This document shows positions 1 to 8,413 of a stretch of DNA of 64,000 bases, piece by piece. A program made the position numbers and the translations under genes. The notes under the pieces are model-generated. The model saw nothing but the letters and a program-made list of their open reading frames with translations, ran no database searches and had not been told where the DNA came from. Within the stretch, counting starts at the first letter, position 1. Each line of letters begins with the position of its first letter. This DNA is from Candidatus Parachristensenella avicola (GTDB taxonomy: Bacteria > Bacillota > Clostridia > Christensenellales > UMGS416): assembly GCA_904420205.1 (NCBI GenBank), contig CAJFUN010000034.1, positions 1 to 64,000 on the forward strand, read 5' to 3'.

Positions 1-13
1 CCATGAGGGCATA

Positions 14-87
14 TGGCTGGGGAACAAGGATTCGAACCTTGACAATACGAGTCAGAGTCGTAGGTGCTGCCGTTACACAATTCCCCA
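14..87 (-). tRNA. tRNA-Gln (CUG), CCA encoded
   Basis: Read on the minus strand, the sequence folds as a full cloverleaf. A 7-bp acceptor stem (TGGGGAA with TTCCCCA) is followed by a D arm, an anticodon stem TACGA/TCGTA with loop CTCTGAC, and a T arm with GGTTCGAATCC. Loop positions 34-36 are CTG, giving a glutamine tRNA. The 3' CCA is encoded at 14-16. A strong promoter lies just upstream. Confidence 0.95.
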
Positions 88-127
88 TTGTTGTCTTTCC
101 ATCAACGATGGACTCGGCACGTCCTTT

Positions 128-156
128 ACTTTACCATGGAACGGGCGGATTGTCAA
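128..156 (-). promoter_or_regulatory. Promoter of tRNA-Gln
   Basis: On the minus strand, -35 TTGACA (151-156) and -10 TAAAGT (128-133) are separated by exactly 17 bp, about 40 bp before the tRNA 5' end. This is a near-consensus housekeeping sigma promoter. Confidence 0.8.
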
Positions 157-279
157 CCGAGTAAAATACATTTCATCGAAATAATTTACCTGATGCTGCA
201 TCCTCTGGCCTGCTATGACTAAAAATGCTACCATCTCTGCCGAATTTCGCTAACTTTCCCTAAGGATATAAGCATCCCG

Positions 280-308
280 TTGACAAGCAATTTCCCCTGT
301 GCCATTAT
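280..308 (+). promoter_or_regulatory. Promoter of first Gfo/Idh gene
   Basis: A perfect -35 TTGACA (280-285) lies 17 bp before CATTAT (303-308), a four-of-six match to the -10 consensus. It is 72 bases upstream of the start codon at 381. The -10 assignment is tentative because TATTAT lies slightly further on. Confidence 0.5.
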
Positions 309-380
309 TATAGCGCATAGATTCGGCCAGCCTGGTTGGGCTGGTAGAACGACTTAAATTACCGTTTAAGGAGCTTTCAT

Positions 381-1442
381 ATGAAAAAAATCAAGGTAGC
401 CGTCATTGGCTGCGGCACCATTGCCAACGCAGCCCATATCCCCTCTTATATGAACAACGAGCAGGCTGAAATCAAATATTTCTGCGATATTATCCCTGAA
501 CGTGCCGAAGCGGCTGTGGAGAAATACGGCTGCGGCACCGCGGTGGTGGATTATCATGACTTCCTCCACGATCCTGAGATTGAGGCTGTATCCGTCTGCG
601 TGCCGAATAACATGCACTCCGTCATTGCCATGGACTTTCTGCGGGCCGGGAAACATGTGCTTTGCGAAAAGCCGGCTGCCCGCACCTATGCCGAGGCGCT
701 GGAGATGCAGAAGGTTCAGCATGAAACGGGCAAAGTGCTGAATATCGGGGTGGTAAACCGCTTTAACGATTCCGTGAACCTCATTAAGCAGTATATTGAC
801 TCCGGTAAGCTGGGCGAGGTTTTTCATGTGTACGTATCCTTCCGCTCCCATCGCTCTATCCCCGGTCTGGGCGGCGCCTTTACCACCAAGGAGATCGCCG
901 GCGGCGGCGCGCTGATTGATTGGGGCGTTCATTTCCTGGATATCGTAATGTACTGCTGCGGCGATCCCAAGCCGCTTACCGTATCCGGCGAAACCTTCTG
1001 CAAGCTGGGCCGCGATATGAAAGGCTACGCCTACACCGACATGTGGGCCGGACCGCCCAAGTATGACGGCGTATACAATGTAGACGATTCGGTAACCGGC
1101 ATGATTCGTACGGAGGGCCCCGTCATTACGCTCAACGGCGCCTGGGCTCAGAACATCGGCGAAAACGAAATGTATATTGACTTTATGGGCGATAAGGCGG
1201 GCATCCGTCTGCAGTATGGCAAGGACTTTACGGTCTACACCGCGGAGTTCGGCTCGCTGGTCGAGTATAAGCCTGTATTCAAGATGCGCGATCATTTCCA
1301 GAACGAGATCGACGCATTCCTGAACTGCATTCAGACGGGCGAAAAGCTTCCCTCCCATATCGATACCGTAATCATCACCGCCAAGATGATGCAGGCGATT
1401 TACGACTCTGCCGAAGCTCATCGCGAGGTCGTATTGGATTAG
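381..1442 (+). CDS. Gfo/Idh/MocA family NAD(P)-dependent oxidoreductase
   Basis: A 353-residue protein with the two-domain layout of the Gfo/Idh/MocA family. The N-terminal Rossmann fold has a dinucleotide motif (VIGCGTIA, residues 7-14). The family's catalytic motif CEKPAA follows at about residues 95-100, and a C-terminal alpha/beta substrate domain contains the usual DWGVHFLDI segment, whose His is the usual acid/base residue. The family oxidises or reduces sugars, inositols and their derivatives; the substrate cannot be read here. AAGGAG lies 8 bases before the ATG. The gene has its own promoter and terminator, so it is probably monocistronic. It is a paralogue of the next gene. Confidence 0.9.
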   Translation: MKKIKVAVIGCGTIANAAHIPSYMNNEQAEIKYFCDIIPERAEAAVEKYGCGTAVVDYHDFLHDPEIEAVSVCVPNNMHSVIAMDFLRAGKHVLCEKPAARTYAEALEMQKVQHETGKVLNIGVVNRFNDSVNLIKQYIDSGKLGEVFHVYVSFRSHRSIPGLGGAFTTKEIAGGGALIDWGVHFLDIVMYCCGDPKPLTVSGETFCKLGRDMKGYAYTDMWAGPPKYDGVYNVDDSVTGMIRTEGPVITLNGAWAQNIGENEMYIDFMGDKAGIRLQYGKDFTVYTAEFGSLVEYKPVFKMRDHFQNEIDAFLNCIQTGEKLPSHIDTVIITAKMMQAIYDSAEAHREVVLD

Positions 1443-1458
1443 TTTACGGCGAAACGGA

Positions 1459-1490
1459 CCGCAGGCGGCCGTATAGCCGCCTGCGGTTTT
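1459..1490 (+). terminator. Rho-independent terminator
   Basis: A perfect 11-bp stem (CCGCAGGCGGC with GCCGCCTGCGG) with a 6-base loop is followed by TTTTGTT, directly after the first oxidoreductase gene. Confidence 0.85.
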
Positions 1491-1558
1491 GTTGCATAGG
1501 CATATTATAGATTTCCCATAGGATAAAGGTAAGACTTTTCACGGATGAGGTGCATGTT

Positions 1559-2581
1559 ATGAAACAATACGGCGTCATGCTGATCGGCTGCGGGCATATT
1601 GGCTGCGAGCATCTTGCGGGCATTTATTGCCAAGATAACATTCGGATAGAGGCTGTTGTCGATGTAAACGCCGAAACGGCCCGCCGAACAGCCCGCCAAT
1701 ACGCAGCGCGCCATTATGGCACCGATTACCGTCCTTTTCTTTCGGATCCGGCGGTGGAGATTGTGATTATTGCCACCTATGTTGCTTCCCATCTGTCGAT
1801 TTTGAAGGATTGCCTTGCCCATGGCAAGCATGTGCTCTGTGAGAAGCCCATCGCTGCCTCGATTGATGAAGGCCGGGCATTTTATGAGGCGGTCAAGCGC
1901 GCATCATCCCAGGTGCTCATTGCGCATATTCTACGTCATAACCAATCGTATATTCGGATCCGGCAGCTTATCGCCCAGGGAGCGATCGGCGAGCTGAAGC
2001 TTATGCGTATGGTGCAAAACCATCACGCCATGAACTGGAGCCGGTATCGCCGCCTATTAGAAGATTGCTCGCCCATCGTGGATTGCGGCGTGCATTATAT
2101 CGACGTGATGCAGTGGTTCGCCGGCTGCCGTGTTTACCAGGTCAGCGGAATTGGCGCATCCTTGGAACCGGACAGCAAGCACCCGAACTATGGTATGATT
2201 ACCCTAAAGTTGGAAAACGGATGCATCGGCTATTATGAAGCCGGTTGGAGCCGTAATACCGCCAGCGCCAATGTAAAGGAGTTTATCGGCACAAAAGGCC
2301 GTATCACTTTGACCATGCGGGATCATCGCAGCCAGGATCAGGAGGAAGGCGACCTGATTAGCGTGTATCACAGCGATACCGGGGTGTACGAAACCATTAA
2401 TCTGCAAGCACCCTATAAAGATATGTATGCCCAGATCAGCACGCTGATTGATATGATTGAGCGGCATACGCCTGGCAATCCCACCATAGAGGAGGTTTAT
2501 AGCGCCTTCTGCGTGGCTATGGAGGCCGACCGGGCGATCCGGGAAGGCGCCATTTTGACGCTGGAACAGCCCTCCTTCTAG
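1559..2581 (+). CDS. Gfo/Idh/MocA family oxidoreductase, second copy
   Basis: About 340 residues with the same family layout as the gene before it. A Rossmann fold begins with LIGCGHIG, CEKPIA is the catalytic Lys motif, and the C-terminal domain carries DCGVHYIDVMQW with the catalytic-type His. The start was set at ATG 1559 because GATGAGG sits 5-6 bases before it; an in-frame GTG at 1550 overlaps that ribosome-binding site. Terminators on both sides make this a single-gene unit. The pair probably act on related sugar-like substrates, but neither neighbourhood fixes a pathway. Confidence 0.88.
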   Translation: MKQYGVMLIGCGHIGCEHLAGIYCQDNIRIEAVVDVNAETARRTARQYAARHYGTDYRPFLSDPAVEIVIIATYVASHLSILKDCLAHGKHVLCEKPIAASIDEGRAFYEAVKRASSQVLIAHILRHNQSYIRIRQLIAQGAIGELKLMRMVQNHHAMNWSRYRRLLEDCSPIVDCGVHYIDVMQWFAGCRVYQVSGIGASLEPDSKHPNYGMITLKLENGCIGYYEAGWSRNTASANVKEFIGTKGRITLTMRDHRSQDQEEGDLISVYHSDTGVYETINLQAPYKDMYAQISTLIDMIERHTPGNPTIEEVYSAFCVAMEADRAIREGAILTLEQPSF

Positions 2582-2618
2582 CCCGCCTCCGAAAGCCCAA
2601 TAACGAAACTCTATATCC

Positions 2619-2647
2619 AAAGCGTCTTGCATGCAAGACGCTTTTTT
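2619..2647 (+). terminator. Rho-independent terminator
   Basis: The stem AAGCGTCTTGC pairs with GCAAGACGCTT and is followed by a run of T. It lies 38 bases after the second oxidoreductase gene. Confidence 0.85.
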
Positions 2648-2658
2648 ATATTTTGCCC

Positions 2659-2689
2659 TTGACCTTAACATGATGTTAACCTTTATGAT
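2659..2689 (+). promoter_or_regulatory. MerR-type promoter and operator
   Basis: The -35 TTGACC (2659-2664) and -10 TATGAT (2684-2689) are separated by 19 bp instead of 17. The long spacer contains a perfect palindrome TTAACAT-G-ATGTTAA (2665-2679). An over-long spacer with a centred dyad is the hallmark of promoters switched on by DNA distortion by a MerR-family activator. The next gene encodes such a protein, so the operon is probably self-regulated. Confidence 0.85.
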
Positions 2690-2712
2690 AATAGGCAAGG
2701 AGGTGATTTCCT

Positions 2713-3915
2713 ATGGCCAGGGAGAACGACGGATACACAGCAGGCGAGTTTGCGCGCATTGCCGGTATTACTCCGCGTATGCTGCGCCATTATGACAAAA
2801 TTGGACTGCTGAAGCCGCAGTCGCGTACGGCGGGCGGATATCGTATCTATGGTGAAGAGAGCTTAATACGGCTGCAAAAAATTATGATGCTGCGATACCT
2901 TGACTTTTCACTGGACCAAATTGCAAATATTCTTTATCAAGAGAACGATCAGGAAATATCCGAGTCGCTTCAGCGGCAGCAGCTGCTGCTCCAGGCCCAG
3001 CGCCGCCACATCGACGCGCTTCTCGAGGCGCTTCAAGCCGCGCAGGATAAAGCTGCCCAGGGGCAGATCTGGGACGCGCTTTCCCAAGTAATGCGATTAA
3101 GCCAGCACCGGCAAAGGGTGCTGGAGCGCTATGAAAATACCCCGCTGCGCCGGCCGGCGTCGCAGATCCATAGCCGATACAGCCAAAACCCATACGGGTG
3201 GCACAATTGGATTTTTGACCGCCTGGCACTTCGACCAGGGAACCGAATCGCGATATGCTATGCCTTATGGGATGATATATGGCTGCAGAATGCCGACCGT
3301 ATCCCCAGCGGTACGCAAATCGAGATGTTTGATTGCGTTCAATGGAACCTGGAAGCATCCAGGCAGCGGCTTGGCGCTTGCACCTTTCCTCCGGGCGTAT
3401 CTTTCCGCTATACGCTTTGGCCATCTTCGGAAGCGCGCTTAGCGCCTGAGCGGTATGATTTAGTGGTGGCCAATCAGCTCTTTATCCATGCAAACGACCT
3501 GACGGACTATTTCCTTATGTTGCATGGGGCACTCAAACCAGGCGGACGTTTTTGCTGCCTTGCCCTTGGCCGGGATCATATGAAGGAGCTAATGACCCTA
3601 ACCCAAGCCTTTGAACCGAAATTCCTGAATTATAACAGCGAATTCAACAGTCGGTTTTCTTTAGATAACGGCGTACAGCAGATTCAGAAAATATTTGGCA
3701 ACGCCGCACGCTGGCGTTATGATGATTCACTACTCGTAACGGATGCGGAAAGTATTTGCGACTATCTGTATGGCGGTTATACCAACGCATCTGACGTATT
3801 AAAGGATCGGCGTGGAGCGTTATACGACTATTATGCGGCAATGCTGAAGCATGGCCCGCTGCATGTGACAAAGGCGCAGGGGATCATTGAAGCCGTAAAG
3901 GTGGCTCAAGTATGA
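2713..3915 (+). CDS. MerR-family regulator fused to a methyltransferase-like domain
   Basis: 400 residues. Residues 8-76 are a MerR winged helix (YTAGEFARIAGITPRMLRHY, then the GGYRIY wing). A helical dimerisation segment reaches about residue 130. Residues 155-330 resemble a class I SAM methyltransferase: the region after the usual Asp-acid motif, the FDLVVANQLFIH-like strand (here YDLVVANQLFIHAND) and LKPGGRF are present. The glycine-rich SAM loop (motif I, normally DxGxGxG) is replaced by a segment without glycines, ICYALWDDIW. The domain may therefore sense a ligand rather than methylate. Start: AAGGAGGTGATTTCCT precedes the ATG. The stop overlaps the next ATG (ATGA), so it is cotranscribed with the ABC genes and probably controls them. 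Confidence 0.85.
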   Translation: MARENDGYTAGEFARIAGITPRMLRHYDKIGLLKPQSRTAGGYRIYGEESLIRLQKIMMLRYLDFSLDQIANILYQENDQEISESLQRQQLLLQAQRRHIDALLEALQAAQDKAAQGQIWDALSQVMRLSQHRQRVLERYENTPLRRPASQIHSRYSQNPYGWHNWIFDRLALRPGNRIAICYALWDDIWLQNADRIPSGTQIEMFDCVQWNLEASRQRLGACTFPPGVSFRYTLWPSSEARLAPERYDLVVANQLFIHANDLTDYFLMLHGALKPGGRFCCLALGRDHMKELMTLTQAFEPKFLNYNSEFNSRFSLDNGVQQIQKIFGNAARWRYDDSLLVTDAESICDYLYGGYTNASDVLKDRRGALYDYYAAMLKHGPLHVTKAQGIIEAVKVAQV

Positions 3916-4913
3916 AGCGGATTCACAGCGGTGTATTGCGGTATTTTATCGGCGGCGTTTGGCATTGGATTGGTTTGTTAGCGCTCATGGCGCTGCTGCT
4001 GGGCAGCGCTGGAATACGCCTTGTTGCGGCTCATTATCTAGGGCTTGTCGTGGAAAATGGCATGGCGGGACGCTTTGAAAGCATGCTGTCATCTGCCATT
4101 TGCCTGGCTGCCGCCCTCATAGGCAGCTTCCTCTATGGGATTTTTCAGTCCTACTGCTCGGCGCTCTTGGTGGAATCCTTTTTTTCTAAGCTCCGTATCA
4201 TGTGTTTTCACCATGCGGTGCGCCTGCCGATGGATAAGCTTGAAATCCAATATACACGAGGAGACTTAGTCGCGCGGATCAATCAGGACCTAACCCGGCT
4301 GAATGAAACCATCGCAGGCAAATGGGCCTGGCTGGGGCAGTCGGCAATCACCGCCGCCGTGGCTTTGGCCCAGTGCTTTGCGATCTGCTGGCCGCTGGCG
4401 CTTCTTTATAGCAGCCTTCTTCCGCTTTTTCTTTGGATGATGGCTTCCATTAGCCGAAGCACGCAGCGCCAGCATCTGGAGGAAGCGGAAGCTATGGCGG
4501 CGACCGTACAGCGAGCGGCGGATATATTGAACGGCTTTGATATGGTCAAAGCCTATCGCCTGCAGATGATCATGGAAAAGCGATTTCAGGATCCCAGCGA
4601 CAGGCTGGATGCAATATCCATTAATGTGGGCGATAAGCTGGTATATCTTGGGACGGTGCGGTACAGGATGACCCTTGCCGCGTTGCTTGTCATCTTTCTA
4701 GCCGGCCGGCTTATGCTCCGCTTTGAATGGATCACCCTGAGCGGCCTTATCAGCTTTTTAACCCTTAGCCAAAGCGTTCAAAATGCTGTGGGCCTAATGG
4801 ATAACGTCGCCTATGCGGTGCGTATCGCCCGAGCCGATCTTGCACGTATTGACGATATTCTTGCGCAACCCCTGGAGGATGAGCAATGGAACATGCCACG
4901 AGACGGCCTTTAG
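3912..4913 (+). CDS. ABC exporter transmembrane subunit lacking an ATPase domain
   Basis: 333 residues forming a type-1 ABC exporter membrane domain. About six hydrophobic segments are visible (residues 20-40, 58-80, 135-155, 157-178, 245-265 and 270-290). The coupling-region features of the family are present (GDLVARINQDLTRLNE; ADILNGFDMVKAY). It ends with the linker ARIDDILAQP that normally leads into the nucleotide-binding domain, then stops; no Walker A or signature motif is present. The next gene starts 28 bases before this stop and encodes a complete half-transporter. The two could form a pair with only one ATPase, or this could be a truncated exporter gene. Substrate unknown. Confidence 0.82.
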   Translation: MKRIHSGVLRYFIGGVWHWIGLLALMALLLGSAGIRLVAAHYLGLVVENGMAGRFESMLSSAICLAAALIGSFLYGIFQSYCSALLVESFFSKLRIMCFHHAVRLPMDKLEIQYTRGDLVARINQDLTRLNETIAGKWAWLGQSAITAAVALAQCFAICWPLALLYSSLLPLFLWMMASISRSTQRQHLEEAEAMAATVQRAADILNGFDMVKAYRLQMIMEKRFQDPSDRLDAISINVGDKLVYLGTVRYRMTLAALLVIFLAGRLMLRFEWITLSGLISFLTLSQSVQNAVGLMDNVAYAVRIARADLARIDDILAQPLEDEQWNMPRDGL

Positions 4914-6577
4914 GCACATTTTCCGTTCTATTCCGCATTTTTCGCCGGATGAAGCGGCCCTTCGTATTTTGGGGCTCGGGCCTGCTTTCCGGATTGGAAA
5001 CCGCCGGATCCCTGATGGCGCCGGTGCTCTTGCAAGGGCTGATCCGCTCGGTATCCCACGAAGGCAGCGCCGCATTAGGATGGAGCCTGGTTCTGGCCGC
5101 CGCTTTATGGGGACTCTACCCCTTGATTTGCCTTGGCGGCCGCAGATGCAAACGTGCCGTCCGCCAAGGGGTCAATGCGCTGCGCCGGGAAATCTTGGGG
5201 CATATGCTTTCCCTCCCCTACGATGTTTTTCGCAGACGCTCGATCGGTGAATATACGGCGCTGCTAACCACGGACACCGAACGAGCTACGGCCTTCCTGC
5301 AGGGATATACTGTAAGCAGCCTCTTCCGCGCCCTTCTGCTGCTGGGTGCATCTATCGGCGTGCTCCTTGCGCATAGCCCAGCTATGCTGGCGCTTGGCCT
5401 TATGCTGGCTTTCTTGTCGTGGGCGTTTCCGGCGCTGCTTTATCCCATAGAGCAGCGGCTGCGCCTATCGATCCAAAAGCGGCTGGATGAAAGCGGCGAC
5501 CAAATCAGCCAAGCGTTTCAGGGTGCGGCCGAAATCCGAAGTTTTTGCTTGCAACCGCAGTTGACCGAGCAATACGGACGGCTTTGCAGACGTATCTTCC
5601 AGGATCGTGTACGCCTAAAACTTGTAGACGCCGTAATCAACGGATGGATTGAGCTAGCCCGGCTATCCGCCCAGCCCCTTGCGCTGGCTGCCGGCGCATG
5701 GGCCGTTGCCCGGGGTGTAATGGCGCTGGATACGCTGGTGTTGACGTCCGGGTACGTGGGCATCTTAGCGGAAGCTGTAGGAAGCCTATCGCTTTTTGCG
5801 CACAACAGCCAGCTTTCTCTGGCATCGGCAAAGCGCATTTTATCCCTGCTTGATTTGCCTGGGGAAGGCAGGGATAAAGGGAGCAACGGATATAAAAAGA
5901 GCGGAGATGCGCCGCCTGCGATTTGCTTTGACCACGTCTCTTTTGCCTATCCGGGCCGTCCCCCGCTGCTTGACCATGCCTGTCTCAAAATCCCGGAAGG
6001 ACAAATATGGGGGATCATCGGCGGGTCAGGTTGCGGCAAGTCGACCCTATTGAAGCTGCTGTTGGGATTTTATATGCCAACTAACGGGCAAATTCGGATC
6101 AAAGGTCAACCAATTGAGACCATGAACCTGGATACGCTGCGAGGCATGACAGCCTATGTATCCCAGGATGCCACGCTTTTTCAGGCATCCATTTTGGATA
6201 ATATTCGCTGGGGCAGGCCGGAGGCAAATGATCGCCAGGTAAAAGAAGCGGCCCGCCGGGCCAAGATTCATGATTTTATCGATACGCTGCCAGAAGGATA
6301 CCATACCGTGATCGCCGACGGAGCTCAGAATATTTCAGGCGGACAGCGCCAGCGGATTGCTTTAGCCCGGGCTATCCTCAAAGACGCGCCGATCCTTTTG
6401 CTGGATGAGTTCACTTCTGCACTGGATCCGGAAACAGAGCGGGCGATCATCGACGATTTAAAAGCGATATTTCAGGGGAAAACCGTGCTTATGATTGCAC
6501 ATCGCCCCGCCGCACTTGCTATCGCCGATGAAATCATCCAAATGCAAAATGGACAATTCCGCCAGGTATCCCGATGA
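4886..6577 (+). CDS. ABC exporter, fused membrane and ATPase domains
   Basis: 563 residues. An N-terminal six-helix exporter membrane domain (about 20-310) is followed by a nucleotide-binding domain (about 345-560). Walker A is GGSGCGKST (379-387), the Q-loop is YVSQDATLFQ, the signature is ISGGQRQR (483-490), Walker B is LLLDE (504-508) and the H-loop is IAHRP. All ATPase elements are intact, with Phe in place of the usual Ala after the catalytic Glu (DEFTSALD). It is translationally coupled to the preceding membrane subunit by a 28-base overlap. Likely role: ATP-driven export of a small molecule, perhaps a toxic compound or peptide, under control of the MerR protein upstream. Confidence 0.9.
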   Translation: MEHATRRPLGTFSVLFRIFRRMKRPFVFWGSGLLSGLETAGSLMAPVLLQGLIRSVSHEGSAALGWSLVLAAALWGLYPLICLGGRRCKRAVRQGVNALRREILGHMLSLPYDVFRRRSIGEYTALLTTDTERATAFLQGYTVSSLFRALLLLGASIGVLLAHSPAMLALGLMLAFLSWAFPALLYPIEQRLRLSIQKRLDESGDQISQAFQGAAEIRSFCLQPQLTEQYGRLCRRIFQDRVRLKLVDAVINGWIELARLSAQPLALAAGAWAVARGVMALDTLVLTSGYVGILAEAVGSLSLFAHNSQLSLASAKRILSLLDLPGEGRDKGSNGYKKSGDAPPAICFDHVSFAYPGRPPLLDHACLKIPEGQIWGIIGGSGCGKSTLLKLLLGFYMPTNGQIRIKGQPIETMNLDTLRGMTAYVSQDATLFQASILDNIRWGRPEANDRQVKEAARRAKIHDFIDTLPEGYHTVIADGAQNISGGQRQRIALARAILKDAPILLLDEFTSALDPETERAIIDDLKAIFQGKTVLMIAHRPAALAIADEIIQMQNGQFRQVSR

Positions 6578-6586
6578 TAGAACCCG

Positions 6587-6615
6587 TTGACGGACGCATA
6601 CGGGAAGCCTATACT
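6587..6615 (+). promoter_or_regulatory. Promoter of the serine hydrolase gene
   Basis: -35 TTGACG (6587-6592), a 17-bp spacer and -10 TATACT (6610-6615). It begins 9 bases after the ABC exporter stop, so the next gene has its own transcript. It also argues against reading the in-frame TTG at 6587 as a start codon. Confidence 0.8.
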
Positions 6616-6649
6616 GGCCTTATATCATTCGATTAAAGGGGGAAAGCCC

Positions 6650-7774
6650 ATGACGTTTTCGATTCCGTACCTTACCGAACTTATGGATGGTATGATGGCC
6701 GAAGATCTAGCGGACTGCCGGATTGACGCGGCGGCCGTTTCCATTACCCTTAGCGGGCGCAATGTGTTGCGCCGCTATTACGGCGCGGCGCAGGAAGGCA
6801 TGATTTATCGGCTGGCCTCTATGACAAAGCCGATCACCGCGGCCGCCGTCCTGATGCTGGCGGCGCAGGGTAAGTTAAAGGTGGATGAGCCAGTATCCCA
6901 CTACCTGCCGGAATACGGCGCGCTGCGCCTTGGGCGGATAGCGGCTTCCGGCCAACCGGAAGATATCGGCCCCTGCCGGATTCCACTGACGATCCGGCAC
7001 CTGTTGACGCATACGGGCGGCTTGATGTGCGGCCCCTTAGGCTTGGCGCAGTATGCCAGCTTCCCTGCCGCTGCCCAAGCTAACCTAGCAGCGGCTGTAG
7101 CGGCCTATCCCCAATATTTACTCAGCTTTGAACCCGGCACCCAAGCGGCCTATAGCGCCGTAGCCGGTTTCGATGTGCTGGCTCGTATTGTGGAAATTGT
7201 CAGTCAGGAGTCTTATCCGCAGTTCCTATACCGTTCTCTCTTCCATCCCCTAGGGATGAACGACACCGTATTCGCCCCTAATGAGAGCCAATGGGCCCGA
7301 ATGGCATCTATGCATGTGCGTGTGCTAGGCGCTTCAGGGCCCCAAAATGAGCACGACGAAATGGGGCGCCATGTGTTTGAAAGCTTTCCGCTCAGCTATC
7401 CAGCCGGTGGTGCGGGGCTGGCCGGAACCCTGGAAGATTATGAGCGGTTTGCGTTGATGCTGCTGAATAAAGGAGGCGGATTGCTGCCCAAGGAGGCGAT
7501 TCACGCGATGTCCATGCCGCAAGTACCGGCCGGTACGCCAGGGCTCTCCCCCACCGAAAGCTGGGGATTGGGCGTGCGCGTTACCACTTCAGATCCTGTG
7601 TTACCTCCCGGCAGCTTCGGATGGAGCGGCGCCTATGGCACGCACTTTTGGGTGGATCCTCAGCATGAACTGACCTGCGTTTATATGAAGAATTCACGCT
7701 ACGACGGCGGCAGCGAAGCGGTAACGGCGCGCCGTACGGAACAGGTTGTGATGAAGGCCGTGAATCAATCGTAA
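6650..7774 (+). CDS. Serine beta-lactamase-like hydrolase (class C/esterase family)
   Basis: 374 residues from the ATG at 6650, which follows AAAGGGGGAAAG and lies 35 bases after the promoter. The family nucleophile motif SxxK is SMTK (Ser57, Lys60). HLLTHTGGL (residues 118-126) is the usual next block. The Tyr motif reads YSAV (Tyr168), without the Asn of the YxN motif of true class C beta-lactamases. A late GWSG segment corresponds to the KTG-like strand. No signal peptide is visible, so it is probably a cytoplasmic esterase or D-amino-acid peptidase-like enzyme rather than a resistance enzyme. Confidence 0.88.
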   Translation: MTFSIPYLTELMDGMMAEDLADCRIDAAAVSITLSGRNVLRRYYGAAQEGMIYRLASMTKPITAAAVLMLAAQGKLKVDEPVSHYLPEYGALRLGRIAASGQPEDIGPCRIPLTIRHLLTHTGGLMCGPLGLAQYASFPAAAQANLAAAVAAYPQYLLSFEPGTQAAYSAVAGFDVLARIVEIVSQESYPQFLYRSLFHPLGMNDTVFAPNESQWARMASMHVRVLGASGPQNEHDEMGRHVFESFPLSYPAGGAGLAGTLEDYERFALMLLNKGGGLLPKEAIHAMSMPQVPAGTPGLSPTESWGLGVRVTTSDPVLPPGSFGWSGAYGTHFWVDPQHELTCVYMKNSRYDGGSEAVTARRTEQVVMKAVNQS

Positions 7775-7777
7775 CTC

Positions 7778-7806
7778 TTGCGGTTTTTCTCGGCCGCCGG
7801 TATACT
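7778..7806 (+). promoter_or_regulatory. Promoter of the YcxB-like gene
   Basis: -35 TTGCGG (7778-7783), a 17-bp spacer and -10 TATACT (7801-7806), starting right after the hydrolase stop codon. Confidence 0.7.
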
Positions 7807-7840
7807 AAACCATGAAACCGTTTGAAAGGGAATCCGTGCA

Positions 7841-8413
7841 ATGATTGAGATTACCACCACCTTGACGGAGCAGGCCTACCTAACTTTCTATGCTTTCACC
7901 ATGTTCCGCAGCCGCAATCCCCGCTTCCGCCGCTTTGTCTTTCTAGGCGTGTTGCCGGTCGTTTCGCTGGGGATGATCTTGATGAACATCATGCGACCGG
8001 GCAGCGTTATCGGCTATATCCTTGGCGGTCTCGGGCTTGCCATGTTCGCCGCTTTCTTGTATATGCTGGGCCCCGGCGCCAAGAAGCAATACGCATCCCT
8101 TCCCGGTCAGCTAAAAGTGCCCCAGCATTTGGCCTTTGGGGAAGATGATATTGAAGCCAGCTGCGAATACGAAGGCGAGACCATGCAGACCCGTTACGCC
8201 TACGATAAGATGGCCGTTCAGGAGACGGCCGACGCGTTCTACATCTTTGTAGCGGCAAATCAGGCCATCTTGCTGCCCAAGGCTGATGTGGGCGATAGCT
8301 TAGATAAGCTTAAGGGTCTGCTGCATGAAAAGCTCCCTGACCAGCGATATATGCTGTGCGATAAACCCGCGCGGAGCGGACGCCAAAAGGAGAAACGCCA
8401 TGAATCGATATGA
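7841..8413 (+). CDS. YcxB-like two-helix membrane protein
   Basis: 190 residues. A short N-terminal strand region is followed by two membrane helices (about 27-47 and 51-72) and a soluble C-terminal beta domain (about 85-165). The order, with the hydrophobic pair after a charged RSRNPRFRR segment and a C-terminal strand motif FYIFVAANQAILLPK, matches YcxB-like proteins of Bacillota, whose function is unknown. Its last 14 bases overlap the next gene, so the two are translated together. The Arg/Lys-rich last residues probably lie in the overlap only because of that arrangement. Confidence 0.7.
   Translation: MIEITTTLTEQAYLTFYAFTMFRSRNPRFRRFVFLGVLPVVSLGMILMNIMRPGSVIGYILGGLGLAMFAAFLYMLGPGAKKQYASLPGQLKVPQHLAFGEDDIEASCEYEGETMQTRYAYDKMAVQETADAFYIFVAANQAILLPKADVGDSLDKLKGLLHEKLPDQRYMLCDKPARSGRQKEKRHESI

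Noticed and set aside
366..1421. 351-residue minus-strand open frame opposite the first oxidoreductase
   Set aside because: It is antisense to a full Gfo/Idh protein with all motifs, has no family features and has a poor start context.
6587..6649. Longer N-terminus of the serine hydrolase from TTG 6587
   Set aside because: That codon is in the -35 box of a good promoter; ATG 6650 has a strong ribosome-binding site.
6650..7774. Beta-lactam resistance gene
   Set aside because: It lacks a signal peptide and the Asn of the YxN motif, so it is better called a beta-lactamase-like hydrolase.
8325..8399. Longer N-terminus of the GH99-like protein
   Set aside because: It lies inside the preceding gene, and AAAAGGAG directly precedes ATG 8400.
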